Shown here piece by piece: positions 50,770 through 59,825 of a stretch of DNA of 64,000 nt. Origin of the DNA: Sphaerisporangium rufum (lineage in GTDB: Bacteria > Actinomycetota > Actinomycetes > Streptosporangiales > Streptosporangiaceae). Position 1 is the first letter of the stretch, and every line of letters starts with the position of its first letter. The stretch spans positions 62,001-126,000 of the forward strand of contig NZ_BOOU01000054.1 in NCBI RefSeq assembly GCF_016863395.1. Direction: 5' to 3'. A program made the translations under genes and the position numbers. The notes beneath the pieces are model-generated. The model was not told the DNA's origin and did not search any database. It saw only the letters and a program-made list of their open reading frames with translations.

Positions 50770-52512
50770 TCATACAACCGCATCCGGCGCACCGGGCGGC
50801 ACGAACGGCAGCCCGGCCGGCGCACCCTTCTCGATCAGGGCCAGCAGCGCGGCGGTGTCCACGTGCCCGGCCACCAGGTCGGCGAGGGCGTCCAGCTGCC
50901 GCTCGCGCAGCGCGGCGAACGACACCCCCGGCGCCGGGGTGAACGTCCGGCCCGCGGCGGCGGCCACCTCGGCCAGGAAGGCCCGGCGGAAGCCGTCGTT
51001 CTCCAGCGCGCCGTGCCAGGTCGTGCCCCAGACCGCGCCCGCCCGGCAGCCGTCCAGGAACGGCTCGGCGCCGCCGTCCGGCGTCACCACCCCGTGGTGG
51101 ATCTCGTACCCGGCCACCGGGTGCCCGTACGCCGCCCCGGACGGCCGGCCGAGCACCTTCTCGGCGCCGAACGTCACGGTCGCGGGCAGCAGGCCGAGCC
51201 CCGGCACCCGGCCGGCGCCCGACTCCACCTCGTCGTCGATCGTCCGGGCCAGCATCTGGTAGCCGCCGCAGATGCCCAGCACCGGGCCGCGCCGGCGCAG
51301 CAGCGCGCCCGCCAGCCCGGTGCGGCGCAGCCAGTCCAGGTCGGCGACCGTGGCCCGGGAGCCGGGCAGCACCACCAGGTCGGCCGTCTCGATCTCGGCC
51401 GCGTCCCGCGCGACGGTGACGAACCGGACGGCCACCCCCGGCTCGGCGGCCAGCGCGTCCAGGTCGGTGAAGTTGGAGATCCGCGGGTAGCGCACCACCG
51501 CCACCCGCAGCCCCCCGCCCCCGCCCCCGATCCCGCTTCCGGCCCCGATCCCGCTTCCGGCCCCGATCCCGCTTCCGGCCCCGATCTCGTTTCCGGTCCC
51601 CTTTCCGGAACCGACCCCGACCTCGTTTCCGGACTCGGCCCCGGCCCCGATCCCGTTTCCGGCCCCTTTTCCGGCACCGGCGGCAGTCTCGACCTCGGTC
51701 CCCGTACCGCTTCCGGCCCCGGCGCCGTGCCGGGACCCTGCACCGGCCGCGACTCCGGGCGCGTCCCAGGACGCAGGGCCGGTCCGGCCGTCCAGGGCGA
51801 GCGAGTCCTCCAGGTCCAGCCACAGGGTGTCCAGCCACGGCAGCACCCCGTACACCGGGCGGCCGGTCAGCCGCTCCAGCATGGCGAGCCCGGGCGCGAG
51901 CAGCTCCGGCGCGCCGCGGAACTTGTTGACCAGGAACCCGGCCACCAGCGCCTGGTCGGCCGCGTCCAGCAGCGCCAGCGTCCCGTACAGCGCGGCGAAC
52001 ACCCCGCCGCGGTCGATATCGCCCACCACGACCACCGGGATATTCGCGGCCCGGGCCAGCCCCATGTTGGCCAGGTCTCCGGCACGCAGGTTGATCTCCG
52101 CCGGGCTGCCCGCGCCCTCGCACACCACCACGTCGTACGCCGCACGCAACCGGGCGAACGATTCCAGCGCGACGGCGCGCATCCGGTCGCGGTGCGCGCC
52201 GTACCCGGTCGCGTCCACCTCGGCCACCGGGCGGCCGAGCAGCACCAGCTGGCTGCGCCGGTCACTGCCCGGTTTGAGGAGGATCGGGTTCATGTCGGCG
52301 GTCGGCTCGACGCCGGCGGCCCGCGCCTGCGCGGCCTGCGCCCGGCCGATCTCGGCGCCATCGGCGGTGACGTAGGAGTTCAGCGACATGTTCTGCGCCT
52401 TGAACGGCGCCACCCGCACGCCCTGGCGGGCCAGCCACCGGCAGATGCCCGCGGTGACCACGCTCTTGCCCGCGTCCGACGCCGTCCCCGCCACCAGCAA
52501 CGTCCCCCGCAC
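50770..52512 (-). CDS. cobQ: Cobyric acid synthase CobQ with expanded internal linker
   Basis: A 580-residue protein, roughly 80-90 longer than the usual CobQ. The N-terminal ATPase domain has [20 protein letters not shown], then [13 protein letters not shown] and [11 protein letters not shown]. The C-terminal glutaminase domain has the nucleophile in [11 protein letters not shown] near 412 and the histidine in [10 protein letters not shown]. Between them (about residues 250-330) lies a low-complexity Gly/Ala/Ser/Glu insert with repeats of GAGSGI. CobQ amidates four side chains of adenosylcobyrinic acid in B12 synthesis. GTG 52512 has AAAGG seven bases upstream. cobD lies 23 bases upstream in the same operon. 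Confidence 0.95.
   Translation of the reverse strand: MRGTLLVAGTASDAGKSVVTAGICRWLARQGVRVAPFKAQNMSLNSYVTADGAEIGRAQAAQARAAGVEPTADMNPILLKPGSDRRSQLVLLGRPVAEVDATGYGAHRDRMRAVALESFARLRAAYDVVVCEGAGSPAEINLRAGDLANMGLARAANIPVVVVGDIDRGGVFAALYGTLALLDAADQALVAGFLVNKFRGAPELLAPGLAMLERLTGRPVYGVLPWLDTLWLDLEDSLALDGRTGPASWDAPGVAAGAGSRHGAGAGSGTGTEVETAAGAGKGAGNGIGAGAESGNEVGVGSGKGTGNEIGAGSGIGAGSGIGAGSGIGGGGGGLRVAVVRYPRISNFTDLDALAAEPGVAVRFVTVARDAAEIETADLVVLPGSRATVADLDWLRRTGLAGALLRRRGPVLGICGGYQMLARTIDDEVESGAGRVPGLGLLPATVTFGAEKVLGRPSGAAYGHPVAGYEIHHGVVTPDGGAEPFLDGCRAGAVWGTTWHGALENDGFRRAFLAEVAAAAGRTFTPAPGVSFAALRERQLDALADLVAGHVDTAALLALIEKGAPAGLPFVPPGAPDAVV
51520..51740 (-). repeat. Tandem repeat inside cobQ (18-bp units)
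   Basis: At least three nearly exact copies of an 18-base unit (GATCCCGCTTCCGGCCCC on the plus strand) are followed by diverged copies to about 51740. Each adds six residues (GAGSGI-like) to the linker between the two CobQ domains. The unit length is a multiple of three, so the frame is kept. Confidence 0.8.
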
Positions 52513-52535
52513 GCCCCCACCTTTCCGAACGGCAT

Positions 52536-53540
52536 TCACCGAACCATGTCCCCGACGGCGTTCCGCCGCGTCACCCGGCCGATCCGGCCGAGTCCGGGCA
52601 GGAACAGGACGGCGGCGGCGGTGAGGACGGCGGCGGCGGCGTTCACCGCGCGGGCCAGCCGGACCGACCTGGCGATGTCCGCCACGGCGGGCGGCGGCCC
52701 GTCCCCCAGCTCCGGCCGGTGCTCCACCCGGCCGCCGTACACGTTCCGGCCGCCGAGCCGCACGCCGAGCGCCCCGGCGAACGCCGCCTCGCACCGGCCC
52801 GCGTTCGGGCTGGGATGCCGGTGCCCGTACCGGCGCAGTGCCTCCCATGCGGCCCGCGGCGACCCGCCGGCGACCGGGGCCAGCGCGCAGGCCAGCACCC
52901 CCGTCAGCCGGGCCGGCAGGAAGTTGGCCAGGTCGTCCAGCCGGGCCGCCGGCCGGCCGAACAGCAGGTACCGGTCGGACCGGTGCCCGACCATCGCGTC
53001 CAGCGTGTTGACCGCCCGGTAGGCCAGCAATCCGGGCACCCCGGCCAGCGCCCCCCACAGCAGCGGCGCCACCACCGCGTCGGAGGTGTTCTCCGCGATC
53101 GACTCCACCGTCGCCCGGGCCAGCCCGGCCGGGCCGAGCGCGGACGGGTCGCGCCCGCAGAGGTGCGGCAGCCGCTCCCGGGCGGCGGCCAGGTCACCGG
53201 CCCGCAGCGCCGCCGCCATCGCCGCGCCCTCCCGGGCCAGCGTCGTCCCGCCGAGCACCGCCCAGGTGGCCGCCGCCGTCACCGCCGCCCGCGCCGCCGG
53301 CCGGCCACGCGTCGCCCGCTCCGCGGCCACCCCGAGCAGCGCCACCGTCCCCACGCACAGCCCGGCGTGCAGCGCGCCCCGGGCCACCGACCGCCGGTAC
53401 AGCCGCCGCTCCACCGCCGCGGCGGCTCGCCCGAACGCCGCGACCGGATGCGCCGGGTGCCGGGGATCGGCGAACACCGCGTCCAGCACCACCCCCGCCA
53501 CCAGCCCGGCCGCCCGCGCCCGCCTGTCCAGGATCCTCAT
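52536..53540 (-). CDS. cobD: Adenosylcobinamide-phosphate synthase CobD/CbiB
   Basis: A 334-residue membrane protein of the CobD/CbiB family. Family blocks are [60 protein letters not shown] and [20 protein letters not shown]. It attaches the aminopropanol arm to adenosylcobyric acid, the step after CobQ. Several transmembrane helices are evident. ATG 53540 has AGGA eight bases upstream. It forms an operon with cobQ and the DCC gene. Confidence 0.95.
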   Translation of the reverse strand: MRILDRRARAAGLVAGVVLDAVFADPRHPAHPVAAFGRAAAAVERRLYRRSVARGALHAGLCVGTVALLGVAAERATRGRPAARAAVTAAATWAVLGGTTLAREGAAMAAALRAGDLAAARERLPHLCGRDPSALGPAGLARATVESIAENTSDAVVAPLLWGALAGVPGLLAYRAVNTLDAMVGHRSDRYLLFGRPAARLDDLANFLPARLTGVLACALAPVAGGSPRAAWEALRRYGHRHPSPNAGRCEAAFAGALGVRLGGRNVYGGRVEHRPELGDGPPPAVADIARSVRLARAVNAAAAVLTAAAVLFLPGLGRIGRVTRRNAVGDMVR

Positions 53541-53612
53541 CCGGCGAATCCTGCCATCAACGGATCTGCTCGGATTCATCGGCCCGGCGATGGTTCCCAG
53601 GCGGGCGCCGTC

Positions 53613-54419
53613 CTAGAGAAGGTGGCGGGCCAGGTCGTCGCAGTTGGCGTCCAGCCAGGCGGCGGCCCGGCGGATGCGCTCGCCGGCGCCCGCCGCCCAC
53701 ATGCGGGCCCACGGCCCGCCCTCGGCCTCGGCGCTCGCCCGCATGGCCTGGTAGGAACGGCCGAACCGCAGCCGGCTCACCTCCAGCAGCCGGCGCCGGT
53801 CGGCGGCCGCGAAGCCGTACGCGTCGCAGAACAGCCGCAGCCGGGCGCCCACGTCCAGATCGAGCTGCCGCGGGTCGCGGTCCACCGGGTCGGCGATCGG
53901 CGCCCAGTGGCGCAGCGCGACCGCCGCGTCGAACAGCCGGGTCGTCGGCCGGGCCAGGTCGAAGTCGATGAGCCCCCACGGCCGGCCGTCCCGGAACACG
54001 ACGTTCTCCGGGGTGAGGTCGCAGTGGCCGACCAGCTCCGGCTCGGCGTCGTCGGTGGCGCCCGGCGCCCACTTGGCGCCGTCCGGCGGGACGAACCCGG
54101 CGACCGCGTCGTGGTAGCCGCGCAGCAGCTCCGCCAGGCCGGCCAGGGTGCCGTCGGTCACCGCGTACCCGGGCAGCGGGCGGGTGGGCACCTGGCCGGG
54201 CAGGAAGGTGAGGATCTCGCGGCCCCGCTCGTCCACCCCGAGCAGCCGGGGCGCGCGGTCGAAGCCGACGGCCGCCAGATGGCGCAGCAGCGCGTGCACG
54301 GCGGTGCCGTACCGGCCCACCGGCCGCCGCACGGTGTCGCCCACCCGCACGACGCCCTCGGTCATGTCGCCCCCGGGCAGCGCCACCTCCGCCTGGGGCG
54401 TGCGCGTGCCGACGAACAT
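53613..54419 (-). CDS. Aminoglycoside phosphotransferase-like (APH/choline kinase) protein
   Basis: A 268-residue kinase-like protein. The catalytic loop is VGHCDLTPENVVFRDG and the metal-binding motif is WGLIDFDLARPTTRLFD. The N-lobe has EILTFLPGQVPTRPLPGYA. These are hallmarks of the APH superfamily, which phosphorylates aminoglycosides, choline, homoserine or other small molecules. ATG 54419 lies eight bases after TAGAAT (54433-54428), suggesting a leaderless mRNA. An inverted repeat lies just upstream. It is divergent from the importer operon. Confidence 0.85.
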   Translation of the reverse strand: MFVGTRTPQAEVALPGGDMTEGVVRVGDTVRRPVGRYGTAVHALLRHLAAVGFDRAPRLLGVDERGREILTFLPGQVPTRPLPGYAVTDGTLAGLAELLRGYHDAVAGFVPPDGAKWAPGATDDAEPELVGHCDLTPENVVFRDGRPWGLIDFDLARPTTRLFDAAVALRHWAPIADPVDRDPRQLDLDVGARLRLFCDAYGFAAADRRRLLEVSRLRFGRSYQAMRASAEAEGGPWARMWAAGAGERIRRAAAWLDANCDDLARHLL

Positions 54420-54427
54420 GGCGCCCG

Positions 54428-54471
54428 ATTCTAGCCCCGCGCCGGCGATCGGGCACCGAGATCGCCCGATC
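54428..54471 (-). promoter_or_regulatory. Leaderless promoter and inverted repeat of the APH-like gene
   Basis: TAGAAT on the minus strand (54433-54428) is a good -10 nine bases before the ATG. GATCGGGC (54447-54454) and GCCCGATC (54464-54471) are perfect eight-base arms with a nine-base spacer and cover the expected -35 position, so repressor or activator binding is plausible. Confidence 0.4.
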
Positions 54472-54494
54472 CCGGCACGGGCGCGGCCCACCGG

Positions 54495-54528
54495 TTGCAT
54501 TAAAAATGAAAATCGTTACCATTCTCAT
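54495..54528 (+). promoter_or_regulatory. Promoter of the importer operon with Fur/Zur-like box
   Basis: TTGCAT (54495-54500) and TACCAT (54517-54522) form a -35/-10 pair with a 16-base spacer. ATGAAAAT (54506-54513) and ATTCTCAT (54521-54528) are an inverted repeat matching at 7 of 8 positions, with a seven-base spacer. This is the TGAAAAT-N7-ATTTTCA geometry of Fur-superfamily operators and lies right across the -10. Zur is the most likely regulator, by inference. Confidence 0.55.
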
Positions 54529-54586
54529 GGGCGTCGGATCCCGGTGCGACGGCACCACCACGGCCGCCCACGAAAGGACCGATCCC

Positions 54587-56128
54587 ATGCGTTCTGTGCA
54601 CCGCCGCGCCTTCCTCGGCGCGGCGACCGGCGTGTCCGCCGCCCTGCTCACCGGCTGCGGCACCACCGCCACGTCCCGGACCGCCGCGTCCGGCACGCCT
54701 CGCCGGGGCGGCCGGCTGCGGGTGGCCTTCGCCGGCGGTGGCGGGCAGGAGACCCTCGACCCGCACCTGTCCAACCTGTTCGTCGAGGCGTCCCGGTCCA
54801 AGGCGCTGTTCGACAAGCTCGCCGACTACGGGCCCGACCTGTCGGTCCGTCCCCGCCTCGCCGAGCGCTGGGAGCCGGACCCCGCCCTCACCACCTGGCG
54901 GGTCACCCTGCGCCAGGCCGCCTTCCACGATGGCAGGCCGGTACGCGCCGCCGACGTGCTGTACAGCTTCGCCCGGATCGCCGACCCGCGCCGCGCCTTC
55001 CGGGCCCGGGCCGGCCTCGCGGTGATCGACCTGCCGGGCAGCCGGGCGGTGGACGACCGCACCGTCGAGTTCCGGCTCAGGCACCCCTACGCCGAGTTCC
55101 CCAACCTGCTCGCCGCCTTCGGCGTGTTCGTGGTCCCGGACGGCGCCGAGGACTTCACCCGGCCGGTCGGCTCCGGCCCGTTCATCTTCACCTCGTTCCA
55201 GCCGGGCCGCTCGCTGCTGCTGCGGCGCAACCCCGACCACTGGGACGGCGCGCCGTACGTCGACGAGCTGCAGTACCTGACCGCCAACGAGGAGTCCGCC
55301 CGGATCGGCGCGCTGCTCGGCGGGCAGGTGGACTACGCCCACGACGTCACCCCGACCACCGCCCGCGCCTACCAGGACGACGCCCGGGTGCGGATCACCC
55401 GGCTGCCCGGCAGCGGCATGCAGGCCTTCGCCATGAAGCTGGACCGGCCGCCGTTCGACGACCCGCGGCTGCGCGAGGCGATGGTCCTGCTCGCCGACCG
55501 GCGCGGGCTGGTCGACAGCGTGCTCGCCGGGCACGGCCAGGTGGGGAACGACCTGTTCGGCAAGGGCTACCAGCACTACGCCGCCGGCATCCCGCAACGC
55601 GCCCACGACCCCGAGCGGGCCAGATGGCTGGTCAGGAAGGCCGGCGCCGAAGGGCTCAAGGTGCGGCTGGACACCTCCGCCGCGGCCGGCGGCTTCGTGG
55701 AGTCCGCGACCGTCTTCGCCGGCCAGCTGCGCCGGGCCGGGCTCGCCGCCGAGATCGTCATGGGCGACAAGGACACCTACTGGACCGACGTGCTCGACAA
55801 GGGCACCCTGTGCTGCTTCCGGTCCGGCGCGATGCCCATCGAGTCCCACTTCGCCCAGCGCCTGCTCACCACGTCCACCACCAACATCACCAAATGGCGG
55901 CGACCGGAGTTCGACGCGCTGTACGCCAAGGCCGTCTCGCTGGCCGACCCGGGTGCCCGCGGCCGCGTCTACGCGGAGATGCAGCGGATGCAGCACGCCG
56001 AAGGCGGCTACCTGGTGTGGGGGTTCGCCGACTGGCTGATCGCCGCCCGGCCGGGGCTCCAGGGCATCGCCGTCTCGCCGGCCAACACGCTGGACTGGGC
56101 GCGCTTCGACAAGGTGTGGCTGGCATGA
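54587..56128 (+). CDS. ABC transporter substrate-binding lipoprotein (SBP family 5, Dpp/Opp/Nik type)
   Basis: A 513-residue exported protein. It begins with a twin-arginine signal and lipobox (HRRAFLGAATGVSAALLTGC), so it is a Tat-exported lipoprotein. The binding fold has RLRVAFAGGGGQETLDPHLS, ADVLYSFARIADPRRAF and EFRLRHPYAEFPNL. Family 5 proteins bind peptides, nickel or metal-chelate complexes. ATG 54587 has AAAGGA eight bases upstream; the longer frame from 54506 would be encoded by the operator itself. It is the first gene of an importer operon. Confidence 0.9.
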   Translation: MRSVHRRAFLGAATGVSAALLTGCGTTATSRTAASGTPRRGGRLRVAFAGGGGQETLDPHLSNLFVEASRSKALFDKLADYGPDLSVRPRLAERWEPDPALTTWRVTLRQAAFHDGRPVRAADVLYSFARIADPRRAFRARAGLAVIDLPGSRAVDDRTVEFRLRHPYAEFPNLLAAFGVFVVPDGAEDFTRPVGSGPFIFTSFQPGRSLLLRRNPDHWDGAPYVDELQYLTANEESARIGALLGGQVDYAHDVTPTTARAYQDDARVRITRLPGSGMQAFAMKLDRPPFDDPRLREAMVLLADRRGLVDSVLAGHGQVGNDLFGKGYQHYAAGIPQRAHDPERARWLVRKAGAEGLKVRLDTSAAAGGFVESATVFAGQLRRAGLAAEIVMGDKDTYWTDVLDKGTLCCFRSGAMPIESHFAQRLLTTSTTNITKWRRPEFDALYAKAVSLADPGARGRVYAEMQRMQHAEGGYLVWGFADWLIAARPGLQGIAVSPANTLDWARFDKVWLA

Positions 56129-56162
56129 GCGGGCCGGTGGCCCGGCAAGTCCGGCCGACCCG

Positions 56163-57113
56163 ATGATCATGCACGGCTACGTCGTGCGACGCCTGTCCCT
56201 CGGCCTGGCGCAGATCGTGCTGGTCACCGCACTGGTCTTCGCACTCACCGAGGCGCTGCCCGGGGACGCCGCCGTCGTGCTGGCCGGGGACGCCCCCGAC
56301 CCCGGACGCGTCGCGCGGCTGCGCCACGAACTCGGCCTGACCGGCTCGGCGGCCGAGCGGTACACCGGCTGGCTGCTCGGCGTGCTCCGCGGCGACCTGG
56401 GCACCTCCATGATCGCCGGACGCCCGGTCGCCGCGTTCATCGCCGAATCCGGGCCGCCCACCGCGCAGCTCGCCGCGATCACCCTGCTCCTGCTGGTACC
56501 GCTGGCCGTGGCCGGCGGCGTCGCGGCCGCCGTCCGGCCGGGCCGCGCCCTGGACCGGGTGATCAGCGGCACGAGCGTCGCGCTGTACGCGGTACCCGAG
56601 TTCGCCCTCGCCATCGTGCTGGGCGCCGTGTTCGCCCTGCGGCTCGGCTGGCTGCCGCCCACCGCGATCGGCGCCGGCGGCGACCTGCTCGCCGACCCGG
56701 CGGTGCTGGTGCTCCCCGTGCTCGTCCTGCTGGCCCGGCCGATCTGCTCGATCAGCCGGCTGGTCCGCGGCGGCATGATCGACGCGCTCGGTTCCGGCTA
56801 CGCCGCGCACGCCCGCCGGCTGGGTCTGGCGCCGCGCCGGGTCCGCTGGGCACACGCCCTGCCGAACGCGGTGACCCCGGCCGTACAGCAGCTGGCCCGG
56901 ACCACCGACTGGCTGCTCGGCGGCGTGATCACCGTCGAGGCGGTGTTCGTCGTGCCCGGCCTCGGCAGCGCGCTGACCGGTGCGGTCGCCGCCCGGGACG
57001 TCCCGGTGATCCTCGCTCTCGCCCTGCTCTTCGCCGCCACCACGGTGACGGTCAACCTGCTCGCCGACATCGCCGCCTACCGCCTCGCCCCCCGGTCGGA
57101 CGGCGCCGGATGA
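56163..57113 (+). CDS. ABC transporter permease (DppB/OppB type)
   Basis: A 316-residue membrane protein of the OppB/DppB type with about six helices. Motifs are YVVRRLSLGLAQIVLVTALV, FALTEALPGDAA, HELGLTGSAAERYTGWLLGV and the EAA-type loop AHARRLGLAPRRVRWAHALP. It forms the membrane channel with the second permease. It starts at ATG 56163 or 56169, 35 bases after the lipoprotein stop, and overlaps the next gene by four bases. Confidence 0.92.
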   Translation: MIMHGYVVRRLSLGLAQIVLVTALVFALTEALPGDAAVVLAGDAPDPGRVARLRHELGLTGSAAERYTGWLLGVLRGDLGTSMIAGRPVAAFIAESGPPTAQLAAITLLLLVPLAVAGGVAAAVRPGRALDRVISGTSVALYAVPEFALAIVLGAVFALRLGWLPPTAIGAGGDLLADPAVLVLPVLVLLARPICSISRLVRGGMIDALGSGYAAHARRLGLAPRRVRWAHALPNAVTPAVQQLARTTDWLLGGVITVEAVFVVPGLGSALTGAVAARDVPVILALALLFAATTVTVNLLADIAAYRLAPRSDGAG

Positions 57114-57919
57114 CCGGCCCCGATCCCACGCCTGGCCGGCCGGGCAGGGCACGGTGGGTGCTGGGCGGCCTGCTGCTCGCCGTGCCGCTGGCCCTGGCCG
57201 TCGCCGGCCCGCCGGCGGCCGGCGAGCCGGCCCCGCCCGGGGTGCCCTTCGCGGCCGGCACCGGACCGCTGGGCACCGACTTCGTCGGCCGGGACGTGTG
57301 GTGGCAGGTGCTGTCCGGCGGGCGCGCGGTCGTCACGGTCGCGCTGGCCGCCACCGGGCTGGCCTACCTCGCCGGCGCGCCGCTCGGCCTGCTCGCCGCG
57401 ATGACCCGGCGCCGGCTGCTCGACGAGCTCCTGATGCGCCCGCTGGACCTGCTGCTGGCGATCCCGTCGATGCTGCTGCTCATCCTGCTGGCCGCCGCGG
57501 CTCCGCCCGGCCCGCCCGGCCTGGTGCCCATCGTGGCGGCGATCAACCTGCCGGAGATCACCCGGATCTGCCGGGCCGCGGCGCTGGAGAGCGCCGCCGG
57601 ACCCGTGATGGAGGCGATGCTCGGGCAGGGGGAGGGCTGGTGGCGCCGGGCCGGATACGCCGCGCGTTCGATGCTGCGCACCCTGCTCGCCGACCTCGGC
57701 GTCCGCGTCGTCGGCGCGCTCTACCTTGTCGCGACCGCGAGCTTCCTCGGCATCGGCGTCCCGCCGGACGCGGCCGACTGGGCGGTGATGGTCGACCGCA
57801 ACCGGGCCGGCATGTTCGTGCGGCCGGAGGCGGTGCTCGTCCCGGCACTGCTGCTGGTCTCGCTGGCCGTCGGGCTCAACCTGCTGTTCGACCAGATCCG
57901 CACCCGGAGGACGGCATGA
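57110..57919 (+). CDS. ABC transporter permease (DppC/OppC type)
   Basis: A 269-residue membrane protein, shorter than usual DppC. After one N-terminal helix it has the family piece GPLGTDFVGRDVWWQVLSGG, then the DppC core GLLAAMTRRRLLDELLMRPL, LLAIPSMLLLILLAAAAPPG and NLPEITRICRAAALE. The EAA loop is weak. ATG overlaps the previous stop (ATGA), and the gene overlaps the small ORF that follows. It completes the heterodimeric channel. Confidence 0.88.
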   Translation: MTGPDPTPGRPGRARWVLGGLLLAVPLALAVAGPPAAGEPAPPGVPFAAGTGPLGTDFVGRDVWWQVLSGGRAVVTVALAATGLAYLAGAPLGLLAAMTRRRLLDELLMRPLDLLLAIPSMLLLILLAAAAPPGPPGLVPIVAAINLPEITRICRAAALESAAGPVMEAMLGQGEGWWRRAGYAARSMLRTLLADLGVRVVGALYLVATASFLGIGVPPDAADWAVMVDRNRAGMFVRPEAVLVPALLLVSLAVGLNLLFDQIRTRRTA

Positions 57920-58155
57920 CCCACCCCGCCGCGCACAGCACCCCGGCCCGCCCCACACCACCGGGCACGGCACCCGACCCGACCCGTCTCACCCGGCTGA
58001 ACCCGGAGGACGAGATCATCCGTCCCGCCCCGCCGAACACCGACGGCGACCTCCCCCGTCCCGCCCCGCCGGACGCGGCGCCCGGCCGGGCTCGGCCGAG
58101 CCCGCCGGCGGCCGGGTGCGCGCTGGACCGGCCGGCCACCCGGAGACCGGCATGA
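57916..58155 (+). CDS. Small proline-rich protein (79 residues) inside the importer operon
   Basis: ATG 57916 overlaps the permease stop and has GGAGG five bases upstream. The TGA at 58153-58155 overlaps the ATPase ATG. The predicted peptide is Pro/Ala/Arg-rich and unstructured, with repeated RPAPP motifs (IIRPAPPNTDGDLPRPAPPD). It is not a recognised transporter subunit. Both overlaps and the ribosome-binding site make translation likely, though the composition is also what chance GC-rich sequence gives. It may simply link translation of permease and ATPase. Confidence 0.45.
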   Translation: MTHPAAHSTPARPTPPGTAPDPTRLTRLNPEDEIIRPAPPNTDGDLPRPAPPDAAPGRARPSPPAAGCALDRPATRRPA

Positions 58156-59825
58156 TCCGGGTCGACGCGCTGACCGCCGCGGCCGGCGGCCGGACGCTGG
58201 TCGGCGGCGTCACCTTCGCCCTGCCCGCCGGGCAGGTGCTGGCCCTGGTCGGCCCGTCCGGCAGCGGCAAGACCACGATCGGGCGCGCGCTGCTCCGCGA
58301 GCACGCCCCCGGCGTCGTGCTGTCCGGCACCGTCGAGGTGACCGGGCGGGTGGGATACCTGCCGCAGCACCCCGCGTCCGTGCTCAACCCGGTACGCCGG
58401 GTGGGCGGGGTCCTGCGGGAGATCGCCCGGCAGGCGGCCCGCACCACGTCGGCGGCCGGCGCCGCCGGGACCAGCGGTGCCGGGCGGCGCGAGACACCCG
58501 GCCGGCCCGTCGCCCACCGGCCCTGGCTCCGCTCCGCCGGCGCGCGCCGGACCCGGGAGATCGCCGAGAGCCTGGTGGTCACGGCGCTGGGGCAGGCCGC
58601 GCTGCCCGGGCCGGCGGAGCTGGCACGCCGCTTCCCGCACCAGCTCTCCGGCGGCCAGCAGCAGCGGCTGGTGCTGGCCCAGGCGCTGCTGCGCTCCCCC
58701 TCGGTGATCGTGGCCGACGAGCCGACGACCGGCCAGGACCCAGTCACCAAGCACCAGATCACCCGCCTGCTGCGCCTCCTGGCGAACCAGGGAATGGCGG
58801 TGGTGCTGCTCACCCACGACTTCGACGTGGTGGAGGAGATCGCCGACCGGATCATGGTGCTCGGCGACGGCCGGGTAGCCGAGCACGGCCCGGCCGGCGA
58901 GGTGCTCGCCCGACCCCGGCACCCCCACACCCGGCGGCTGCTCGCCGCCCGGCCACCCGCCCGCCCGGACACCGGCGACGTCCGCACCCGGCCGGCGACG
59001 GCGCGCTCCTGGTCCGCGCCGGCGCCGGACGGGCCGGACCGGCTGGCCGTCGCCGGCCTGACCGCGCGGCACCGCTCGGCACCGGTCATCAGTGACGTCT
59101 CGCTGCGGCTGCCCGCCGGCCACTGCCTGGCGGTGCTCGGGCGCTCCGGCGACGGGAAGACCACCCTGGCCCGCTGCATCGCCGGCCTGCACCGGCCGGC
59201 CGCCGGCACCGTGCTGCTCGACGGCCGGCCGCTCGCGCCGGCCCTGGTCCGGCGGAGCCGCGCCGAGCTGGCCCGCGTCCAGTACGTCTTCCAGGACGCG
59301 CACGCCTCCTTCGACCCGCACCGCCCGGTGGCCGCCCAGGTGAGCCGCACCGCGGTTCGGCTGCGCGGGCTCGGCGCGGGCGAAGCGGGGCGGGAGGCGC
59401 TCGCCCTGCTGGACCGGCTCGGCCTGCCCGCCGCGACCACCGCCCGCCGGCCCGGCGCGCTCTCCGGGGGCGAGCTGCGCCGCGCGGCGCTGGCCCGTGC
59501 CCTGCTCGCCGCACCCGACGTGCTGATCTGCGACGAGATCACCGCCGGCCTGGACACGGTCACCCAGGCGAGCGTGCTGGACCTGCTGGACGAACTCCGC
59601 CGGGACGGGCTGGCGCTGCTGCTGATCAGTCACGACATGGGCGTCGCCACCCGGCTGGCCGACCGGGTCGGCGTCCTGTCCGGCGGCCGGCTGGAACCGC
59701 TGGATCCGTCCACGGACGTCACCCCCCGCCACCCGCCATCCGGCGGCCCCGCCGCCCGGCGTCTCCGGACGTCCGGCTCCGACGCGCACGCACCCGGCAC
59801 GCATCACAAGGAGGACACCTCATGA
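58152..59825 (+). CDS. Double ABC ATPase subunit (DppD-DppF fusion type)
   Basis: A 557-residue protein with two ABC ATPase domains. Domain 1 has Walker A GPSGSGKTTIG, signature LSGGQQQRLVLAQAL, Walker B VIVADEPTTGQDP and switch LLTHDFDVVEE. Domain 2 (from ~300) has GRSGDGKTTLARC (Ser/Gly replaced by Asp in the P-loop), LSGGELRRAALARAL, VLICDEITAGLD and LISHDMGVATR. It powers the importer, replacing separate DppD and DppF as in YejF. ATG 58152 has GGAG six bases upstream. It overlaps the GNAT gene by four bases. Confidence 0.92.
   Translation: MIRVDALTAAAGGRTLVGGVTFALPAGQVLALVGPSGSGKTTIGRALLREHAPGVVLSGTVEVTGRVGYLPQHPASVLNPVRRVGGVLREIARQAARTTSAAGAAGTSGAGRRETPGRPVAHRPWLRSAGARRTREIAESLVVTALGQAALPGPAELARRFPHQLSGGQQQRLVLAQALLRSPSVIVADEPTTGQDPVTKHQITRLLRLLANQGMAVVLLTHDFDVVEEIADRIMVLGDGRVAEHGPAGEVLARPRHPHTRRLLAARPPARPDTGDVRTRPATARSWSAPAPDGPDRLAVAGLTARHRSAPVISDVSLRLPAGHCLAVLGRSGDGKTTLARCIAGLHRPAAGTVLLDGRPLAPALVRRSRAELARVQYVFQDAHASFDPHRPVAAQVSRTAVRLRGLGAGEAGREALALLDRLGLPAATTARRPGALSGGELRRAALARALLAAPDVLICDEITAGLDTVTQASVLDLLDELRRDGLALLLISHDMGVATRLADRVGVLSGGRLEPLDPSTDVTPRHPPSGGPAARRLRTSGSDAHAPGTHHKEDTS

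Noticed and set aside
51520-51740. Short repeats considered as a CRISPR-like or regulatory array
   Set aside because: The units are contiguous 18-mers without spacers, in frame within cobQ, and no cas genes are present.
54495-54520. Nickel-type (Nur) box TTGCAA-N5-TTGCAA
   Set aside because: Only the first half partly matches (TTGCAT); the Fur/Zur-like inverted repeat fits better.
54506-54586. N-terminal extension of the substrate-binding protein from ATG 54506
   Set aside because: The first codons are the operator itself. ATG 54587 has a good ribosome-binding site and directly gives the Tat/lipobox signal.
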